Below, piece after piece: positions 1 to 13,991 of a DNA stretch of 64,000 bases. The DNA comes from Camarhynchus parvulus (lineage: Eukaryota > Chordata > Aves > Passeriformes > Thraupidae): the NCBI RefSeq assembly GCF_901933205.1, contig NC_044600.1, positions 9,276,501 through 9,340,500 on the forward strand, written 5' to 3'. The notes below the pieces were generated by a model that was not told the origin of the DNA, searched no databases, and saw only the letters and a list, made by a program, of their open reading frames with translations. Position 1 is the stretch's first letter; each line of letters opens with the position of its first letter. Position numbers and translations under genes: made by a program.

Positions 1-3000
1 CAGAGTTACTTTCTAAAATGCTGAACAAGACTTCAACTCTTAATTCTGTTTTCCAGGGTCTTCAATTGACAGAGATGGAAGCTCTCATTAAAAATTTTCA
101 AACCATTGAACATTAGTGTCTAAAATTAAAAAAATGCGCTATTCATGGGTAGCTTCAACATTATATGCCAAGCTTTAGTTTAAAAATGCCCTTTGGAAAT
201 AAAATGATGCTCTTACATAATATTATTTACTCCTTTAGAGTTGAATATTTTTTTTCCCATTTAGTGATAGCAAAGTAGTAATTTACTTTAGAAAGTAAAG
301 TAATTAATTTAAAGATAGAGTATGGTAGCTGTGATAATCTTTTTATTAAAACTCAATGATTCTTAACCCATAAAATTATTTGTTGGCTGTTTTAGTGATT
401 ATAAATACCTGACATTTATTTCTTGAAGGTCAGTCAACAGCTCTGTGCACAGTGAGGACACACACATATTGTATAGCTGGAGAAAAAGATTTTTTAGAAA
501 ATCTTTTGAGTCATCTTTTGATAGAAAACTGGACATTTTTTAAACCTTCCCATATCTTTTGGAAGAGTTTGAAAGCCCACCAAAGTACTGTGCCCAGACT
601 TAACCCAAAGAGAAGAGAGGATTATCCAAACTGCTGCGCTAAGATTTTCTTTCCTTCTTATATAATGCAAGTATAAAGTGGGAATCTTTGAAGGCTTATG
701 TGTGGAAAAGGACAGTGATCCTATCTGTCAATACTCTGGAATAGCCACTGTTTACACACTTCTTTTTTATTTTCACAGATAAGAGATACCTTCTCCTCCT
801 TTGTGAAGGCTTGGGTTGCTCTTTAAAGCCTCATCTGTTTTGGCTGGAGAAATCCCAAGAGTCCTTTGCAGGGGGAAATTGACATTTTTTTTGTCTAGCA
901 GAAGTTCACATGATATAACATTCAGCTCCTGCTTTAAAGTGTCCTGGCAATCTTCTCAGTGATTTACTGGTAGATTAATGTCCCATGTTGAGTTGGAGAA
1001 TAGGTAACTGTGGTGTTTATGTGATTCTCAGTCTGCTTGTATTTCTTCCACCTTTTTCTTTAGTTTTTGTCATTAGCTATGGCACTCATCTTTAATCAAT
1101 GGCCATCTGCTAGTCAGTGTTGTCTGCAGCAGACTGTGCTTAGGTGTTCTCTGTATGTTGAAAGTGCATTTTTGATGCTCTCTGGTGGTTAGGTTGCTTC
1201 ACAGTGGTCCCAGGTACAAGTCTGTGCCCAGAGTACTCTGGAGTCCCAGTACTGTTGCTGTTTTTGCTTTACAATTGTTCAAGGGATTGGAGTGAGAAGA
1301 TAAAGAGATAAAATATTCATTCCCCCAAATGTTTGCCCCTGCCTGTGCAAGGTGTACTGATGTCACTGGCTCAGGCTGTGCTGAGGGAGGCTCCTCTGCA
1401 TCTCAGCAGTCCAATCTCTGGCCACCCAAACTGCTGGGCTGGCGAAGATGCCAAGAATTTGAACAGTAGCAAATGGCAGCTGCAGTTGCACAGCTGGTAA
1501 ATGAGATGCTTACCAGTTCCCAGCCTGCTGTAGGTTCTTTAAAAGGAGCAAATTACTAATTGTGGGGTCTTTTTATTTCATTTTCTTGTTTGAATAGATC
1601 TGCATTGACACCACAGAAATAGGGATAGTCTGGCTGGCTTCAGTATTACAGAGTGAAGTTAATGGTGACAAAATAGATAAAGAATGGTTTGAAGATTTTC
1701 CTGGCACCCAAGAGGGATTTCCAGCCCTTGCTGTAATCCTTGCCACCAGGATTATGCCACTGCTACCTGGGTTTCCTATTTTAAAGCTAGAACAGGAATC
1801 TGTGAATGAACAGTGCTTACTCTTCTGGGTGTGTGGACACATGCCAGTCTCTTGAGAGGCTCAACCATTTCCTGCTACATTTCATTGCTTCTGATCTTAT
1901 TTTTGTTGCCTAAAAGTAGGAGTTGTTTTGTGCTGTGAAATGTGTCTCAAAAGTCCATGTGCAAACAGGCACTAAAACAACAGGGTGACCTGTTCAGTTG
2001 GTGAAGTTATTCTCTGTGAGAAGGTTACAGGAGTGCTCTGAGATATTTGCCAGTAGAAATGTAAGGGTTTGGTAAAAAGATGTGTGTTTCTTGAAATTAC
2101 TGCTTCGGTACTGCCTCTTGCATGGTTACAGTTTCAGTACCAGAAATGGTTACATCAGTTTCTCCTTCATAGTTTGGGATGTCCTTCATCCATAAAATTG
2201 AACTTGGTGAGACTAGGCTTCAAAACAAAATGCCAAGTTCAGCTTCCTGAAAAGAACCCAGAATGTGTAGAGTGATATTTTTTCTGCAGCTGTCAGAAGG
2301 GAAAAGACTGTTTGGTCAGAGTTATTATCTGGTAGTTTTATTTTATTAGGCTATTGTGCTGGGTTTAGGGTAATGATTTTTTATTGTTATGTTAGGGCAC
2401 CTAGAAGCTGAGATGATCTTCTGTGATAGTTAGATGAAAAATAAATAACTAAATAAAATATGTTTGGCTATGTTATTTGGAAATTTGTAAATTGATATTA
2501 ATTGGAAAGTACAGGAATAGTTGTTTTGTTACTTAGAGTGTTATTTTATTGCTTTTGAAAATGATAAGTTGCATATTCATCGTAAATTTCCTTGGAGAAA
2601 TGCTAAATTATTATTATTATTGTTGTGCAGCATAAGTATTAAAATTTTCTTTTCTTCTACTATTTTATAAGAATGTAAAACCTTCCCACACTTAGCCAAC
2701 TGTGCTGCTTAGGTAAATTAAAGACTGACTAACATATATAACATCAAACTCTGAAACAAAAGAAAAGAAAATTTACTAGCAATCTTGCCTTGACATGGTT
2801 TACCTGCCAGAAAAAAAAAATCCTTTCTAAGTTTCATCCCACAGAAAGGTTTATTTTTCTAGTTAGGGTTCTGTACTTGTTGTAACTAGAGCATTCAGTA
2901 ACTGTGCTCAGGATTTCAGCTTTATGTAGGTGTCAGATGGGTTTGTCATGGGTTTTGTTTTTAACACTGGATGCATTTTGCTGGTTTTTGCTTCCCAGGA

Positions 3001-5236
3001 AAGCAACTCTGTCTTCTGGGCTGGCAGCCCCTGCTGATTAGTGAGATGTAGTTCTAGGTGGGACAGAGGGGTTTCTGACAAGAAAAAAGAGTGAACCACA
3101 GCCCAAAATAATCTGGTGCACTCAAATACAGAAGAGATTTGGATTGGATTCCCTGTTCTTAGGGAATTAGTCTTTCAAATGTTTCATTTCCAGCCACTTG
3201 GAGTATGAGAAGCAGAGCAAACTGGAGCCAGAGGCCTGAGCTGGTAACTCAGGAGCACTTTATGCCTGCTCTCTGTGTGCCCAAACATTTGAACCAGAGA
3301 AAGTTTTACACCTGACATTTAACTTGAGCAAAAGCTTTGCAGCAAAGTGTTTTAGTTGAATGATAGATTTCTAATAGCAGCATCATTTAATCCTCACTAA
3401 CCTCTAGCCTTACCTGTTGCCAAGGTGTTAAACACAGTGTGGTGCTGCACAGTGTAACAAAATCACTTCCTGGTGACATGCAGAGGTTTTCAGACCCCTT
3501 TGTTTAATGTTAGGTGCAGGCAAATTCATGTGCTTGAGTTTTGAACCTCTCAAAGCTGCCAGGACCAGGTGCTAACAGCAGAAGTATGGGATCAGTGCCT
3601 CTTATGACAGTTATGTTTAAACTCTTGATGAAGAACTGTATTGAAAAGAGATGGAGATTTTCATAATACTCTGGGAACATTTTTTTTCTTTTGATTCCTG
3701 CAGATTAGAATAAAGATGTTGAATTAATATTCATCCATACTCTTCCACTATTTATGTTGTGTGTTTAGTTTATACTCTGGCTGCTCAAATCTCAGAAAGT
3801 TTCCTTTGTGAAGAATTCTAGATCTTTATTTTGGGGTAGACATCAAAACAAGCAACAGTTGATTTTTAAACAGCTGAAGAAAATTTTGAAAAAAAATTGG
3901 AAAAAATGCCAATAAAGTTTAAATTAGAATATTCAATTGCAGTACATTTTGGTTTTATAAGAAAATAAATGGATGAGTATAAAAAATACAAAATTGAAAG
4001 AATAAAAATATAAATAATAGAAAATTATTTCTTTTTAGAAACTTTTTTCAGAAGGGATTTACAAATTTTTCCAATTGCAAAAAAAAATGGTTTGTAGGAT
4101 TATTTTTGTAATTAATATGAATTTACAGCTGCTTAGGATTTGTCAGTATGTATTTTATAATGGGAAAACTGGACCAACAAAGAAGTTAAAACTAGTAACT
4201 TGAGTGAGAGCAAAAATTATTCAATTTTTCTGAAGTTTCTGAACTTTCCTGTTTTCCAACAGACTATTTATTTACAAATATTTCTACAGATCCTGTCTGA
4301 ATTTTAGACCATTCCATACATAACACAGAAATTATTTCTGTAACCTCCCAGTTATTGTTAGGGAAGTAAACTGATAAGCACACACATGAACACTGCTCAG
4401 AACAGGAACTTGGCTTTGAAATAAAGGCAAAAAGTATTCACCCTCTGTTGTGTTCATTTCTTTTACATGTGAGGCATATTGATACATGGGATCGCACAGA
4501 AATTTGAGTTCTGAAAGTTCTCTTGAAGTACATGAGGACTGTACTGAAATGTTTTGGTTATTTACACTTCCAAAGCTATTCTCACAGTTCAGAACTTATT
4601 TTAACCTACATTGTAATTCAAGGTTACCTGGTTTGTGTTTGGAAGCCTTGAGGGGTGGTAACAGCCCATTGCTCAGTGTACTTGGTGTGTGTGAATAGCA
4701 GCATCTGCTCTGGAGAAGACTATATATAACCTGCAATTTCACATTCCCATTTGTGGAAAAATGTTGAATATTCCTGTCTTTTTACTTGACTCACAGCCAG
4801 TTGATTGAATGAAAAAGCTCTTGACAACATTTTGCTGGTTATACTTCTGCTTTTGCTCATTAGAAATACTTAATTGAATGCCAGCTTTAAAGTCCTGAAT
4901 TTGATGAAAAGCTCTTGCCTCAAAGCACCTTGTTAGAAGTTTGTTGGGAGAGGATTATTCATTTTTCATAATTTTTTTGCAAAATCTTTGGTCTTTTTAA
5001 TACATTATGATTCAGCAGCCAGGCTCCAGTTGAAGTGGAATAATCCAGTACACAGTTGAAATGTGTTGGCTAAAAGGAGTCAAGAAAGTTGTGTCAAGTA
5101 TTCTGAGCTGAAAGAAAACTAGGAGCAGTGCCCAAAGGACTTGGCTACTCCAGACTTACCACAAAATAGTCATGATCCACCAGCTGTATTTATTTAAAAG
5201 CAGGACAAAACTTATGCATAATTTCACTACAATTTA
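1..5236. other. Non-coding AT-rich DNA, no gene seen
   Basis: I see no gene, RNA gene or recognisable transposon here. Open frames are all under 90 codons and resemble nothing I know. A short (ATT)n run lies at 2606-2621. A-runs of eight or more bases occur at about 2811, 3889 and 4079. The block at about 3840-4140 is especially rich in A and T. A modestly G/C-richer patch around 1330-1500 has no readable coding pattern. Confidence 0.6.
2606..2621. repeat. (ATT)n microsatellite
   Basis: About five consecutive ATT units lie in AT-rich DNA. It is a short simple repeat with no associated feature. Confidence 0.8.
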
Positions 5237-5700
5237 TTTTTTTTTTGCCCAGTGTCCTGTTTGTGGCAGCAGCCAAAGTGAATGACTTGGAGAAAAGCAC
5301 CCAACAGAGCAAACAAACTGTGATGTCTCACTAAATATCTTCTCAGCCCCCAACATTTCTGAGTGAAAGAATCTTCTATGCAAGAGTGGTGACATTGTAC
5401 TCAATAGCCTTAGAAGCCTGCTCTTTCATGAGCTTGTCCCAATTTCCCTTGAGGTCAGATCCATTTTCAGCATCTTTATCTTCTGCAGTAAGGCTTGCAA
5501 AATCAAATCCCATATGAACTTTGTGTTTGCCTTTTCCTGATGGTTTTTGTCTGAAGTTCCTAAGCTTTTTTTTCTTTTTTGGACATCAAAATCTCCTCTG
5601 CACCATTAATGATCTTGCAGCTCAGCTTTCTCTGTCCTGTCCTCTCTGACAGGTTTAGCAGCTGTTCCTAACTTTGCCCATTGCTGTCATAATTTCCTGA
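5237..5700 (-). pseudogene. Possible decayed processed pseudogene, parent unidentified
   Basis: Read on the minus strand, 5585 down to 5376 is open for 69 codons and ends in TAG. Its composition looks coding: a lysine-rich start (CPKKKKKLRNF), then an acidic middle (SLTAEDKDAENG), then a tail ending EYNVTTLA. Just upstream (about 5662-5565) a different frame is open and also lysine-rich, so a frameshift would be needed to join them. Behind the stop, about 130 bases on, the plus strand has ten Ts at 5237-5246, which is a poly-A run on the minus strand, as expected at the 3' end of a retrocopy. I see no AATAAA signal before the poly-A and no target-site duplication. I could not identify the parent protein. 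The open frame may instead be chance. Confidence is low. Confidence 0.28.
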
Positions 5701-5713
5701 GCTGCTTCTAGAT

Positions 5714-5744
5714 CTCCTATATAATTTCTGAAATTATATGGGAG
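5714..5744. repeat. Near-perfect 31-bp palindrome (hairpin)
   Basis: A 15-base left arm (5714-5728) and a 15-base right arm (5730-5744) flank one central T. Fourteen pairs are Watson-Crick and one is a T-G wobble. Beyond a small internal loop, five more pairs (5705-5709 with 5747-5751) extend the stem. The single-base loop is unlike a microRNA precursor. It lies next to the possible pseudogene at 5237-5700. Confidence 0.75.
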
Positions 5745-7336
5745 TGAGAAGGGACCAGAATTGCACACATTAAATAATTATGTCATGTAATTTTTCATTT
5801 TAACCTCCAGACCCACTTTCTGAGTGGGCACGTTTAACTATGCAGTCCTCATTCTACACATGATCTTTGGCCTGTTTTTCTGCAGATGTCTTGCTGCATT
5901 TTTCTGTATTTTTTCCCTTGCCATTTGTATGTGGCCTTAATGTAGCTCTTCAGTCAGCCCTCATTTCCACTGCACACTTAAAGACAAGTAAATAAGATGT
6001 TTTCATCTTTTTCATTTTCGAGGCTGACTCAGAGACCCTATGTACCAGAGGGTAGCACATCCATAAGACTGAGTTAGAAGTTAGTAACCCTGGATTCCAT
6101 GCTTTTAGTGGTTTTTCAAATGCAGTCTTACATCCATATAACACTTAGACTGGACCTACTCTACAGATCATTTCTCATATGTGTCAGATAAGCTTTCCCT
6201 GAATGCATTTACTTTTATGACCATCTAGAAATGCTTTCTTTAAGTGAATCCTAAATGTGAATAACTGTAGAATAGAGCATCACTTTTTTGTTTATTTCCT
6301 TTTTTTTTAACTCCTGTGTACCTTTGTATTGGTTAGGTCTTGGGGAGATTTCTGCATTCTGTTATGCTGTCCTCCTGTAGCTTCTATCTTCTCCGAGTTA
6401 AAAAAGTAGGAAACTCTTGTGTTCTTTACAGGCAAATGGGATTCTATGACCCACCTCTGCTACAGAGATTTAAAGACATGTTCTTCAGCTCTCAGCATGT
6501 TCTTTAAAGAAAAATCTAAATGCTAGTGTTTTATTAATGACATCCTCCTACATTGCCTGGGTAGGCTGGTCTTTTAAAGCATTAGATTAGCACTCGGCAG
6601 CTTATTTTTTGGAAAATGAACTCACTTCAAATCTCAGAAACAGTCATTTGTCAATGATTTGGATTTAATTTCTGACTATTTGCATATTAGCTTTTCTGAC
6701 TCAAGTGAAAGTAGGAAGCACTGCTTGTCATACCTAAATGCCTCATCTCAGCAAAAATCTCCCACTGGAATTCTAGAACAAAGGATTTCTAAAAAAGACA
6801 GCTATGCCCTGGAGTGACTGAGTGCTTATCTGCTGCTAACCCCCCCAAATTATAAATCAATAGAAAACTCTATAATAGACTGTTCTATACTTTACATTTA
6901 ATTTAACTCTATTGCTAGCATTTCCATTGGAGAATTTCAGGCTTCATTTCCATTGCCTAATCAGAGTGATTGAAGACTGAAGCTTTTTAGTCTTCACACA
7001 GTCCAAGTGCTCATGTGAAAATCTTACTCTAAACATGCTGGTACAGGTACAGGGCCTGCATACATAAGCTTCATGTGGAGTCACCTGCAAACATCTGTAG
7101 ACAAGGTCTTAAATATGTATATACACTAGAAATTTTCTGTACTTCATTCATCACCAGAGGCACTGAATTCACAGCTTTGTAACACTGTGTAACGCTGCAA
7201 ACTTGGGGTATTATTTGAGTAAGGTTAAGTAACAGCATTGAAATAAGGATTGCAACCCTTAGAGAGGCAAAGCAGAAAAAAAAAATGTCATTGGTGATAT
7301 TCCTCTTCATGCACTGTGTTAGCTAAGGGTCTCATT

Positions 7337-7368
7337 TTTCCTGAAAGCAGGCCCTTTCTTTCAGGAAA
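7337..7368. repeat. Perfect 11-bp inverted repeat
   Basis: TTTCCTGAAAG at 7337-7347 is the exact reverse complement of CTTTCAGGAAA at 7358-7368, with a ten-base spacer. It could form a stable hairpin in RNA or be a chance structure. Each arm also contains TTCCTGAAA/TTTCAGGAA, which resembles a STAT-type TTCnnnGAA site. Confidence 0.8.
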
Positions 7369-10300
7369 CATCTTTTTTCTTGTGTGGTATGAGTTAGTGA
7401 TTGCTGTTAGAGCCCAGATAAAACCTGCTATTTGATGTGCTCTGTGAAGTAGCCAAATCGTAGTCCTACCTTGATACAATGATTACAATTCCAGAAAGGC
7501 AGCTTTGCCCTTGAATTGATGCAGATGGCAAAAGTCAGTTCAATCTCTCAGAGTTTGGGGATTTTTGTGGTTTTGGGTTTTTTGGCCAAGGTAAAGTCGG
7601 ACGAGCAATACTTAAATTCTTTATATGTGAATTGCTATGATCTTGATTAAAGTCTCAGCTTTAGAAAGGGAAGTCAGTAAGGAATACTCACATTTCAAGA
7701 TAATTCTGCTTCAGCTATTTCCCAGGTTGGTTAGAGAATGCTCAGTACCTTGTCACCTGGCTCCCATTGCTTCCTAAAATGCTTACAGGCTAGAACATTT
7801 CACCACAAAGGACAGTAAAATTCCTGAATGAAGAAGTGCCCACACTTGAATCTAGAATTCTCCTTAGCATGGTTCTGGTTGCAGTGGGTGCATCAGCTCT
7901 GATGAGTTCAGGTTATATGAGAGCAGAGAAGGTGAACTTGAAGGTCAGCCACGCCCTTGCTTCCAGAGAGCTGCAGTGCATGTGGTGTCCATGTTGCTTC
8001 TAGTGCTTCCTTGGTGTGGTGTTTCAGCATCTGGGCAGCTGTCCAGGGTCCCTGTGCTCAGGGCTGACTCACTGCAGCTGTTTTAGGCATCTGTCTCCAC
8101 TGACTGGGCATAACCAGCTGAACTTTTAGTTCATTGCATTAGATTTGCAGTCATCAACCAGAGTTTTGGTACTTGTTCTGATGGAAGCAAATGAAGAGAA
8201 ACTATATTTCTTAGTTCAGAACAGTGTGTGGCAGTGATCTCTTGTTGTAACGTAACAACTATGGGTAAAAGTCTGAGGGGTCATGGAGGCGATTTTGTTA
8301 TTTTTATTTTTTTCCTTCACTGATAAAAATTACCCAGTGGAGAAGGTAGGGCTGTTCCTTTCTTCAGACTCAAGGTTGGGTTTTTGGCCAGTTTGCATTG
8401 CATATGTCTGTGTGATAATAAAGCCTCTTTCATGATTAGACAATGAAAAATCAGGGCCCTACAAATATGAGTTTATAAATAATCTGATGTATAAATTATA
8501 CTAATAAGCCCATCTTTTTTATGGGCTTTAACATTTGCTTTAAAAATGTAGAATGTAACCTCTCCTGAAACAGCGAATATGCTTTACAGTTATGATTTAG
8601 GAATGCTTGCACTTCTTTTATGTAGAGAAGACTTTTGACTTGAAAGCCAAAATACAGAGGCTGACAAGTGCTGGCCCAAAAAGGGAAATTAGGCAAAAGA
8701 TGCCTAGAGATCTAACTGCTTTGTTGTAGGTTAACAATTGTAAAACTTCTGACAAATGTGTAAAGTTATATTCAGGGATATTTCTTTCTTGCTTTGAGGT
8801 TTTAATAGGCATTGCTCCTGTGAGGAGACATTTGTATTGGTCTCCTCCATTTATTTTGCTTTGTTTCAACATTCTCTATAGCTTAGAGTGTATGCATTAA
8901 TTTCACTTTTCTTACTGGGGCTGACATGAATATTAGCTTAATCCAGCAATTTGTAAGATTTTTAAGGCACAGAAATCCACAGAATCAATCATTTTGTATG
9001 TATATCACAGCATCAAGCCTGTAGAAATGAAATGTAAAATTCTAGAATCTGCCTGGTGCAAATCAATTTTAACACTAAGAAGAAAGTCGATTTTTCTTTG
9101 GAGAAAGTCCCACAGCATTTAGAACACTTCTACTTGAAAATAAAAATCAAAACAAAGGATTGTCTTAAAATCCCATGCTAATGTATGAATTTCCCTATGT
9201 ATTAAATAATTTTAGTTTGGTCTAACATGGTTTTGTGGTAGTAGTACAATCAGATGTAGCATTGTGATTTATGTTGGAATTATATAACTTCCATATGTAG
9301 CAGTAGCTACCTCACTGCTTCTTACTGATATTGTAGTAATATTAAATACCACCAATTTAAACATTGCAGGTTTTGGACTGGAAGTTATTTCTTAACATTA
9401 AATCATGTTGGTGAACCTCACTAAATGAAATTCCTTGGCAATCAAATTCTCAGAGTAGCCACTTGTTCCACAATGTTAAAACAACTGAAGGGCCATTTGG
9501 ACAGTGGAACTGATTAAAATGTTGGAATCAGTTTGCTACATTAATTTGTGGAAAACACCCAAGCTTGAGTTGGTGACTCTATAATTTAATACAATGTTAT
9601 GGACAGTGATGTTGCTGTACAGAATCTAACAAGGTTTTCTGTGCTGCTTTAGAGAAAAAATGCTGCTTATGTTCATTAATGGTATTTTTCTGATTTGTGT
9701 GACTAGGAAGACGTGTCATGTGTGTGTGAGTAACTCTGGAAGAAAAAGCCATAAGGATAGACACTAGTCCCTGTAGGACAGGGAACACTGAAAGAAGAGA
9801 TTTGTGTGCCTCTTCTTCCAGGGCTGGTTTCAGTATGAATATAAAGTGTGCTTTGGATAGTCTGTTCAGGCTCCATGCCATTTTTTGCTGAGTAGCTGCT
9901 CTTCATAGATCCCAAATTCTGCTGTTTTCAGCACAGGCAAAAGACAGGTGTCAGATGGAGCAGCAGAGCTGGATAAAGCAGTGACAAGAAACACAAGACT
10001 AAATAATTACCTGGGGAAGTAACTTCAGTGCTCTTTCTGAACCAAGAAGAGTCAAAATTTGTGTGTGGCACTATCAGGAGAACAGGGCTTAGACCATAAA
10101 ACTCTTCCATAAAAATGAAGTAATGGAATATTTCTTTTCCTATTTAGGAAATTTTTGAAAATAAATTATCGCATTACAAAGTAGAGAAATTTTAAAAACG
10201 AAAATTAGTCTGATAAAAGACCTCCTTAAAAATTACAAATTTTCAAAGTAAAATTTGTTTAGAGTTTATTTGCCTTTGTTTATAGTTTATTATGTTTCTA

Positions 10301-13300
10301 TTCCTTGTCCAGACCATTGGCTTCCTTCTGAAAGATGCTAATTTCTGTAGCCTTTTAGAGCATTTCTAAAGCAAATTAATTAGCTTGCTTCTAAATGTCA
10401 AAGTTTTCTTGCACTTTCAGCATCTAGATGACTTACTGACATTACAGCCCTGAGAAAGAATTAGCCTATGGGAAGACAGTTGATAAAACAAAAGATATTT
10501 AAAAGAGCAAACTATGCTTTCTCAAGGGGAAAAAAAGTATTTGATAAAAGGCCAGTGCATAAATTTAGTCAGTGTTTCCTTGCATTCATGTTACATATTC
10601 AATTATGTAGCTAGATAATTTCTATCATATGTTACGAAAAGAAATTTCCTCAGAAGTTTGTGTACCATCTGTTTGTTTTAGCAATCACCTGCATTTTTTC
10701 TCAAGAGAATATTTGAATTTTGATTATAAGGGTACATATTTTATTGGAAATGAGGAAGGCAAGGAAAAATTGCCAAGTTTTCCTTTGAAGCTGCATTATT
10801 TCAGTTGACTGAAGATTTTTTTTACCTTATTGTGGAAGTTTCCTGCTTCAGGAAACAGGTTTTAAGGGTTTCATTTTTTCAAATAAAATTTAGAATTTAG
10901 TGGTGAATGTGTTATCAGATATCTAGAAAGGAGCTGACTTTTTCAGTGAATATGGCGCTTTATGGAAGAAAAATAGAACAAATATATCATGAAGAGTGTC
11001 AGACTTCCCTGTATCCTGCCTATGTTCCTGATAAAATCTCATATTCTTTTTTAGGAAGAATGATTTCTTCCAGGCAGTGGAGGTTTTTCAGTCTTTGCCT
11101 CTCCAGATCAATCTCCTTAGGTGTTGTTAGGTGGGATGTTAAATTCTATAACATAAACTGTTCTCCAAGGAGAGTGATACTTAAAGCTGCTGCTTTGTTT
11201 CAGAGAAATGAAGAATCACCAGATTAGCACTTTGGTAATAACTAGCCTAAAGACAGTCTAAATTCATTTAATAAGAATAAAAGCTTAGCACAAAATATGA
11301 CATTTTGTACGTTATTGATCTCATATCCCAATTGACTGTATTCCATGAGTGGACGGATTATTTTGAAAAATACTATGCAATTACAAACCGAGTTTCAAAG
11401 AAAGATGGTACATAAATATTTAAATGATGTTGCATTTGAGGGAAAAAATAAGTGGCAGCAGTATCTTCATGACACATATTTGACATGTGATAGCTGATAA
11501 ACACACACATTACTCTGCAATTGCTATCCAGCAGAGAATAATTTCATTAAAGAATAATTTTTCAGGTGTTACAAAGGGATGTTGGGGATCTTTCACCCCA
11601 AACTCTTTGATCCCCCACTGTTTTCTGGTCTCAATCACAGCCAGTCACAATCTATCCTGTTTGGGCCTTTGGATTGCAATAGTTGGGGTGTAGTTTCACA
11701 TGTGAGCTCCAGCAAATATGTTTCATACCCAAGAGTACCTGGCAGGCACTCAGGACAGGGGAAAGGGTTTTTACCTCTGAGGTGATTCCTGAGGCCCTCT
11801 CTTGGGCCTTGCCTTAGGCTGACCAGGGTCATTGAGGGCTGAAATCCATTCTGCTACCTTGCAGTGGCCTGATGGAGAGGCAGGAGCTCCCTTCCCTGCT
11901 ATGGAGGTGTTTCATTTTATCCTATGAGTCTTTAATGAATGCTTTCAATCATGTTGTCTGATTTGAGCTGTTTATTTGTGTTTCATTATAGGCTCAAGAG
12001 TTCTTCAATGAAGCTGAATAAGGGGACATAAAAATGGATTTACCAGCCTCTATCTGTCCTCCTGTAATTGCTGCCTCCACCAGAAGGAAAAGGTGATGAA
12101 CTTGGCTCTTTGGCAGTAAGTTGAAACAAAATTCTACCACCTGTAGTTTTGGTTGGCACATTAACATTTAACTCTTACGTGGTGTAGGTCATTATCCAAA
12201 GGGTGTGGTGTAAGAGGTCCTTAGCTGAGTGGTCTTACCTTGGTGCACCTTTAGAAAAGTCCTGGTAAAAGGGAGCTGAATACAAGTGTTGTCTTTCTGA
12301 AATTCTGCACCAGGTAAAAATTTCCTGGGCTCAACTTGTGATTTCTGGAGTGAGGAGAGAAAAGGATGTTCACTACACCCTTCCCTGTGGGGGTCTGCCT
12401 ATGGCTCAGGAGAATAAGGAAGAGCCAGACAACAAATTTGTACAGCAGAACTCACATCTGCAGATGTTTAAATTTAAAGTCCTGATTTAAGGTTTCTTCA
12501 TGGGTGTTTTAAGGTCTAAAGTGTGCTAATAATAGGATAAAGTGCATATAAATGTAGGTTGTTATCTGTCAAATGTCTCTCTTTTGAGCTTCTTCATCTT
12601 TTGGTATTAATAAGTTAACACAATATCTGACCAAATATCTTTTGATTTCTGGCAATTTTTGAACAATATTGAGGCATCTGGAAAAGAAGTAGAGGCTAAA
12701 AAAGCCTTATTCCCAGAAAAAGCAGTCTGTATTCTTAAATTTTTTAAGTGAATTAGCATGTATTCAGTTATTTAGACTTTTAATTAGTAAAGTCTTTAGA
12801 AATCTTGATTACAACTGTCAATAATCATTCTGTATGTATTTTGACTATTTAAACTTCTCTCATCTACATCTATTTTACATTGTATTTTTAACTGTGCTGC
12901 AGTTCAATGAGTGCTGTGAGCACTCTCCCACAGAGCTCTAATTGCCTGGCTTCTGCAGATACCATATCAGCACATCAGTGTTAATGCAGCAGAAAGCAAG
13001 TACCCTCGTGTCTCTACAAAGCCAGTTTAAGATATTTCTAGAATATACTTTTGAATTGCTTTTTCTTCCTCTTATTTTAGATAACACTTTGACTTAAATA
13101 AAACTGCCTGTGGGGCGTTGTAGATTGATCAAAAAGGCCTGTATTGTTCTATTACTTTTAATTCTTGGTGCTGCAATAAATCATTTTCTGCCTACTTCAT
13201 TTACATTTTCTAAGTTCTTAATTTAGTTCCAGCATAGGATTTTCACAAATGGAGGAGTCAGAGATGTGAGGAGAAGAGTGGGGAGCAATGTTTATTGAAG

Positions 13301-13991
13301 CAGTACATAGAGCAGAAAGGATTTTGGCTGAAATATGGAATTAGAAGCTTTTTAAGAATGAAGCAAAGGATTTCAATTTCCTTCCAGTCTATTTGAATCA
13401 ACAGAAATGTAAAATGAGGGCTGCAGTGTGGAGTGGAAGGAAGATTACAAGACACACAGTGTGTTAAGAGCATGTTTATTAGTAAGATTTTAACCTGCAA
13501 TACTCAGATAAAAATGCCTGTGCATCTTCATAAAAATGCTCATCTTTAGCCTATGCCTTTGGAAGAACTCACAGGGAAGATTTCTTTCAGGAACTTATTG
13601 CTCTTCATATAGCTTTTCTTCTGAAATGTGGTATAAAATTTTTCTTTAGTTGTAATTATAGAAAGCAATTAACTGCTTTTCCTCTGCAAAACTGAACAAT
13701 AATGTTCTTTAAGTACATTTATTGAAAAACTAATATATTAAGAAAGCTGAAAATTTACCTTTTTCTTCTTCCCTTTAATATAAGAGTGTAACTTTGCAAT
13801 CCTGTAATTATGGCTTCTCATTTTTTGGCATACAAATTGTTGGCAAATGGTTTTTCATTTGTTCTTTTGTGCTGAAATGTAGAACCTAGAAAAATTGTCT
13901 TCTTCCTATGTATATACAACAATGATTTGATTTTTGAGCATCTTAAATCCTCTTCTAGCATGTTATCTCTGCAAAATGTGAACTACCAGAA

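Noticed and set aside
5745..5760. GAGAAGGGACCAG resembling the CR1 GGAAGGGACC motif
   Set aside because: An isolated motif; neither side looks like CR1.
10907..11227. 106-codon plus-strand open frame
   Set aside because: No family resemblance, splice context or supporting neighbour.
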